From Hofstenia miamia (lineage: Eukaryota > Xenacoelomorpha > Acoela): a stretch of 64,000 nt of DNA. Where the stretch lies: NCBI GenBank assembly GCA_004352715.1, contig SCFE01000121.1, positions 381,365 to 445,364 of the forward strand. Direction: 5' to 3'. The notes beneath the pieces were generated by a model that was given only the letters and a program-made list of their open reading frames with translations, was not told the origin of the DNA and did no database searches. Made by a program: the position numbers and the translations under genes. Positions 60,147 to 64,000 of this stretch are shown one piece after another (the stretch's first letter is position 1; each line of letters begins with the position of its first letter).

Positions 60147-61146
60147 NNNNNNNNNNNNNNNNNNNNNNNNNNNNNNNNNNNNNNNNNNNNNNNNNNNNNN
60201 NNNNNNNNNNNNNNNNNNNNNNNNNNNNNNNNNNNNNNNNNNNNNNNNNNNNNNNNNNNNNNNNNNNNNNNNNNNNNNNNNNNNNNNNNNNNNNNNNNNN
60301 NNNNNNNNNNNNNNNNNNNNNNNNNNNNNNNNNNNNNNNNNNNNNNNNNNNNNNNNNNNNNNNNNNNNNNNNNNNNNNNNNNNNNNNNNNNNNNNNNNNN
60401 NNNNNNNNNNNNNNNNNNNNNNNNNNNNNNNNNNNNNNNNNNNNNNNNNNNNNNNNNNNNNNNNNNNNNNNNNNNNNNNNNNNNNNNNNNNNNNNNNNNN
60501 NNNNNNNNNNNNNNNNNNNNNNNNNNNNNNNNNNNNNNNNNNNNNNNNNNNNNNNNNNNNNNNNNNNNNNNNNNNNNNNNNNNNNNNNNNNNNNNNNNNN
60601 NNNNNNNNNNNNNNNNNNNNNNNNNNNNNNNNNNNNNNNNNNNNNNNNNNNNNNNNNNNNNNNNNNNNNNNNNNNNNNNNNNNNNNNNNNNNNNNNNNNN
60701 NNNNNNNNNNNNNNNNNNNNNNNNNNNNNNNNNNNNNNNNNNNNNNNNNNNNNNNNNNNNNNNNNNNNNNNNNNNNNNNNNNNNNNNNNNNNNNNNNNNN
60801 NNNNNNNNNNNNNNNNNNNNNNNNNNNNNNNNNNNNNNNNNNNNNNNNNNNNNNNNNNNNNNNNNNNNNNNNNNNNNNNNNNNNNNNNNNNNNNNNNNNN
60901 NNNNNNNNNNNNNNNNNNNNNNNNNNNNNNNNNNNNNNNNNNNNNNNNNNNNNNNNNNNNNNNNNNNNNNNNNNNNNNNNNNNNNNNNNNNNNNNNNNNN
61001 NNNNNNNNNNNNNNNNNNNNNNNNNNNNNNNNNNNNNNNNNNNNNNNNNNNNNNNNNNNNNNNNNNNNNNNNNNNNNNNNNNNNNNNNNNNNNNNNNNNN
61101 NNNNNNNNNNNNNNNNNNNNNNNNNNNNNNNNNNNNNNNNNNNNNN
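60147..61146. other. 1000-N scaffold gap
   Basis: Exactly 1000 N. Confidence 0.99.
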
Positions 61147-61696
61147 CAACAGTAAAATTTGAAAATGCGTGTCTTGTACAGGGTGTGCTGCGGGTTAACC
61201 CGATCCGACCGCGGGTCGGCTAAAAAATAAATTAGAAGAAGAAAATAGGATACATAAGATTTTTCTTAAGATGAATAGTTAATGCAATGTGTAAGCAAGG
61301 TTTCTTTTCATCATATAGAATATCTTCGGGGCTATTGAAATTTGAGTTCCAATATGGTAGACCAAGACAAGTTTTCAGCACATAAAACACCTAAGTCCAA
61401 AACTTGTTCAAAGTAGGCAATTTGACGATTTGCGAAATGAATATGTTTATTAATACTGTTATGTCAAAAAATTTGGCCCGTTTCCCACCCTGGTCTATGT
61501 GTCATTAATACAATAGCTTTTGAGTGAATAAATTACAAAACCCATGCACATATCATCGCAAAGTTAACGTTCCGAAGATCGGTAGTATCTACTAGTAGAC
61601 TTAAAAATTCTCCACACAATCTTCATACATTAATTTGTACCCGGAGACGCCCATAAAATTGAAACAATTATAATGTGATTTATTTAATCGCCATAT
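61147..61696. other. no gene; GC-rich palindromes beside the gap
   Basis: GTACAGGGTGTGCTGCG at 61174-61190 resembles a CAGGG transposon end. The adjacent GGGTTAACCC and CCGACCGCGGGTCGG (61191-61219) are palindromic and stand out from the AT-rich surroundings. No reading frame supported. Confidence 0.4.
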
Positions 61697-62115
61697 TCCA
61701 TATAAGAATTTCCAATAAAAATATCAATGTATTAATTATAGAATATAAAACTGTTTTATTCAATATCATCACTCAGACTTTTTCATCACTTAAATTTTTT
61801 GTAGCTTGCATATCTCTACGGTGTATAGTGTGTAAATAATATAATGCAATATCATGGCTTCCGTCACCCCATTTAGTTTTGAAATGTATNTTCGCAAATC
61901 TGTTCAACATTTCCATATACGAATTTCCAATAAAAATATCACAATAACAACAATGTATTAATTATAGAATATAAAACTGTTTTGTTCAATATTATCACTC
62001 AGACTTTTTCATCACTTAAATTTTTTGTAGCTTGCATATCTCTACCGTGCATTGTGTGTAAATAATGTAATGCAACATCATGGCTTCTGTCACCACACTT
62101 AGTTTTGAAATGTAT
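61697..62115. repeat. near-identical duplication around a single N
   Basis: 61697-61889 and 61912-62115 are versions of the same sequence (AATAAAAATATCA, ATCACTCAGACTTTTTCATC, CTTGCATATCTCTAC, TGAAATGTAT) with small indels and substitutions, joined by N at 61890. Interpreted as unmerged alleles. Confidence 0.8.
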
Positions 62116-62309
62116 TATACAAGCAGATAACAAGGTCATAAAAATTAAATCAGTTGGTAATTTGAAACTTTAATGACTTCTTAAATTGCTAACATTGAAA
62201 ATGAATGTTTACATTCTGACATCCTAATTGAGAATACTTAATGTTTATAATCTTAAAATAAAATTTTGTGGTACCATAACAATGGACCTTAATGTCTCTG
62301 GTAGGGAAT

Positions 62310-62430
62310 AAGGCCCATGATATCAATTACATTTGGTTTAACTAACGTTCCATCTTTGATTTCCCAAAGAGCACTCTGAAGTTGTTCTAAGGTCCAATTA
62401 TCTCGAATCTACTTGGATTTTAGTTGTATA
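62310..62430 (-). pseudogene. pipsqueak/pogo-type helix-turn-helix relic
   Basis: On the minus strand the segment reads NWTLEQLQSALWEIKDGTL, resembling the start of the psq-type HTH domain found in pogo/Tigger-like transposases and in jerky/pipsqueak proteins. It is preceded by a possible acceptor (TTTCTTACAG, inverse of 62432-62441). A stop precedes the match and similarity fades after it. Short and isolated, so uncertain. Confidence 0.35.
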
Positions 62431-62560
62431 CCTGTAAGAAATCAGAAAAAAATATAGTAAGCAATGCAAATGCTACTTTCAGAATCCATTGATATTGAAT
62501 GCTGTGTAGTGCAAGTACTCGATTTCTTCCACATAATATTTGCTAAAACTCTACACTTTA

Positions 62561-63560
62561 NNNNNNNNNNNNNNNNNNNNNNNNNNNNNNNNNNNNNNNN
62601 NNNNNNNNNNNNNNNNNNNNNNNNNNNNNNNNNNNNNNNNNNNNNNNNNNNNNNNNNNNNNNNNNNNNNNNNNNNNNNNNNNNNNNNNNNNNNNNNNNNN
62701 NNNNNNNNNNNNNNNNNNNNNNNNNNNNNNNNNNNNNNNNNNNNNNNNNNNNNNNNNNNNNNNNNNNNNNNNNNNNNNNNNNNNNNNNNNNNNNNNNNNN
62801 NNNNNNNNNNNNNNNNNNNNNNNNNNNNNNNNNNNNNNNNNNNNNNNNNNNNNNNNNNNNNNNNNNNNNNNNNNNNNNNNNNNNNNNNNNNNNNNNNNNN
62901 NNNNNNNNNNNNNNNNNNNNNNNNNNNNNNNNNNNNNNNNNNNNNNNNNNNNNNNNNNNNNNNNNNNNNNNNNNNNNNNNNNNNNNNNNNNNNNNNNNNN
63001 NNNNNNNNNNNNNNNNNNNNNNNNNNNNNNNNNNNNNNNNNNNNNNNNNNNNNNNNNNNNNNNNNNNNNNNNNNNNNNNNNNNNNNNNNNNNNNNNNNNN
63101 NNNNNNNNNNNNNNNNNNNNNNNNNNNNNNNNNNNNNNNNNNNNNNNNNNNNNNNNNNNNNNNNNNNNNNNNNNNNNNNNNNNNNNNNNNNNNNNNNNNN
63201 NNNNNNNNNNNNNNNNNNNNNNNNNNNNNNNNNNNNNNNNNNNNNNNNNNNNNNNNNNNNNNNNNNNNNNNNNNNNNNNNNNNNNNNNNNNNNNNNNNNN
63301 NNNNNNNNNNNNNNNNNNNNNNNNNNNNNNNNNNNNNNNNNNNNNNNNNNNNNNNNNNNNNNNNNNNNNNNNNNNNNNNNNNNNNNNNNNNNNNNNNNNN
63401 NNNNNNNNNNNNNNNNNNNNNNNNNNNNNNNNNNNNNNNNNNNNNNNNNNNNNNNNNNNNNNNNNNNNNNNNNNNNNNNNNNNNNNNNNNNNNNNNNNNN
63501 NNNNNNNNNNNNNNNNNNNNNNNNNNNNNNNNNNNNNNNNNNNNNNNNNNNNNNNNNNNN
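62561..63560. other. 1000-N scaffold gap
   Basis: Exactly 1000 N; the minisatellite on its right edge probably caused the break. Confidence 0.99.
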
Positions 63561-63700
63561 AAAGTAAGTTAATGTGGGATAGTAAAAAATGCAAATTAAG
63601 TTAATGTGGGAAAGTAAAAAATGCAAAGTAAGTTAATGTGGGAAATTAATACATGTAAAAGTAAGTTAATGTGGAAAAGTAAAAAAAATGTAAAACTAAA
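63561..63700. repeat. 33-bp minisatellite
   Basis: At least four units built on AAGTAAGTTAATGTGGGAAA followed by GTAAAAAATGC, starting at the gap edge, so the array probably continues into the gap. Confidence 0.85.
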
Positions 63701-63742
63701 TTAGATCACATAAATAACACAAAAACTAGTAAAAGTACATTA

Positions 63743-63890
63743 TGACGTCAGTAAAACACCCCCCGGCAATATCCACGACGCCTCGGGTCAAAGGCCACCC
63801 CTCTCGGCCAATCAGAAAAAAGTGGAACGAAATGGACTCCACCTCTCGACCAATCAGAAAAAAGTGGAACGAAATGGACTCGCTTATATA
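63743..63890 (+). promoter_or_regulatory. RNA polymerase II promoter: CRE, two CCAAT repeats, TATA box
   Basis: A perfect CRE (TGACGTCA) lies at 63743-63750. Two tandem 42-bp units (63800-63841 and 63842-63883) each carry CCAATCAG (CCAAT at 63808 and 63850) followed by AAAAAAGTGGAACG. CTTATATA with TATATA at 63885-63890 follows at once. This spacing predicts transcription starting near 63915, with the ATG at 63958 a short leader downstream. The block is clearly richer in G+C than the flanks. Confidence 0.65.
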
Positions 63891-63957
63891 CTACTAATAG
63901 GTTTTTTACATTTGGTTGAAGGAATTCACCCCAGCTTTGACAGAACTATAATCCAAG

Positions 63958-64000
63958 ATGATCATATGCATCTTTTTCTCACTCTCACTGACTTCTTTGG
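63958..64000 (+). CDS. start of a gene with a probable signal peptide, cut by the window edge
   Basis: The first ATG downstream of the TATA box opens a frame reading MIICIFFSLSLTSL to the window end, a hydrophobic start as in a secreted or membrane protein. Only 14 codons are visible, so the product cannot be named. The choice of start rests on its distance from the promoter elements. Confidence 0.45.
   Translation, partial: MIICIFFSLSLTSL

Noticed and set aside
63561-63700. CRISPR-like array at the right edge
   Set aside because: The units are adjacent without unique spacers; it is a eukaryotic minisatellite.
1-64000. tRNA, rRNA or snRNA genes
   Set aside because: No cloverleaf, A/B box pair or conserved rRNA stretch was recognised by eye; a covariance-model scan would be needed to be sure.

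Overview
This window is AT-rich eukaryotic DNA. Introns with consensus GT/AG borders, multi-exon coding, many (TA)n microsatellites, CCAAT/TATA promoter elements and a dense layer of decayed transposons all point to an animal nuclear genome, most likely an invertebrate. I cannot name the species. It is a scaffold piece: three 1000-N gaps, one 222-N gap, one 21-N gap and five single-N joins. Most of the short-gap joins are flanked by exact or near-exact duplicated sequence, which reads as unmerged haplotypes or failed overlap joins rather than biology.

The one host gene I can reconstruct runs on the + strand from 24029 to 46553. Exon 1 (24029-24546) carries a signal peptide, a degenerate and a complete LDL-receptor class A (LDLa) repeat, and a Kazal-like cysteine-rich stretch. 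Exon 2 (42804 to 43023 or 43083) completes a third LDLa repeat that is split by intron 1 and adds a fourth. Exon 3 (43911-45004) encodes TM1-TM6 of a rhodopsin-type GPCR. Exon 4 (46394-46553) encodes TM7 with its NPMIY motif and the tail, followed by an AATAAA signal. All splice phases match, predicting a receptor of about 663 or 683 residues with no leucine-rich repeats visible. Exon 1 appears twice because of an exact 1129-bp duplication bounded by N bases. A second gene begins at the right edge: a CRE, two tandem 42-bp CCAAT repeats, a TATA box, then an ATG with the start of a likely signal peptide at 63958.

The rest is mostly mobile DNA. 0-6 kb: one arm of an old repeat (its inverted partner is at 39-41.5 kb) and two 5'-truncated LINE reverse transcriptase fragments. 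6.7-22.3 kb: several copies of a ~1.1-kb non-autonomous element (called family A here), partly nested inside each other, plus a palindromic MITE and a heavily broken Polinton-type DNA polymerase B relic. 28.9-38 kb: decayed minus-strand coding, including a retroelement integrase. 39-48 kb: hAT-type elements with 8-bp target duplications, a Tc1-like transposase relic inside intron 3, and an LTR-like segment. 51-52.4 kb: a complete mariner/Tc1-superfamily element with intact transposase, inserted in a TA microsatellite. 52.8-60.1 kb: a piggyBac-like element, a 1.7-kb hAT element, the 3' part of a LINE with a restriction-like endonuclease, and a hAT transposase C-terminus.

The host genes are thus islands in repeats. 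The receptor's 18-kb first intron is largely made of transposons, and its last intron also holds one.
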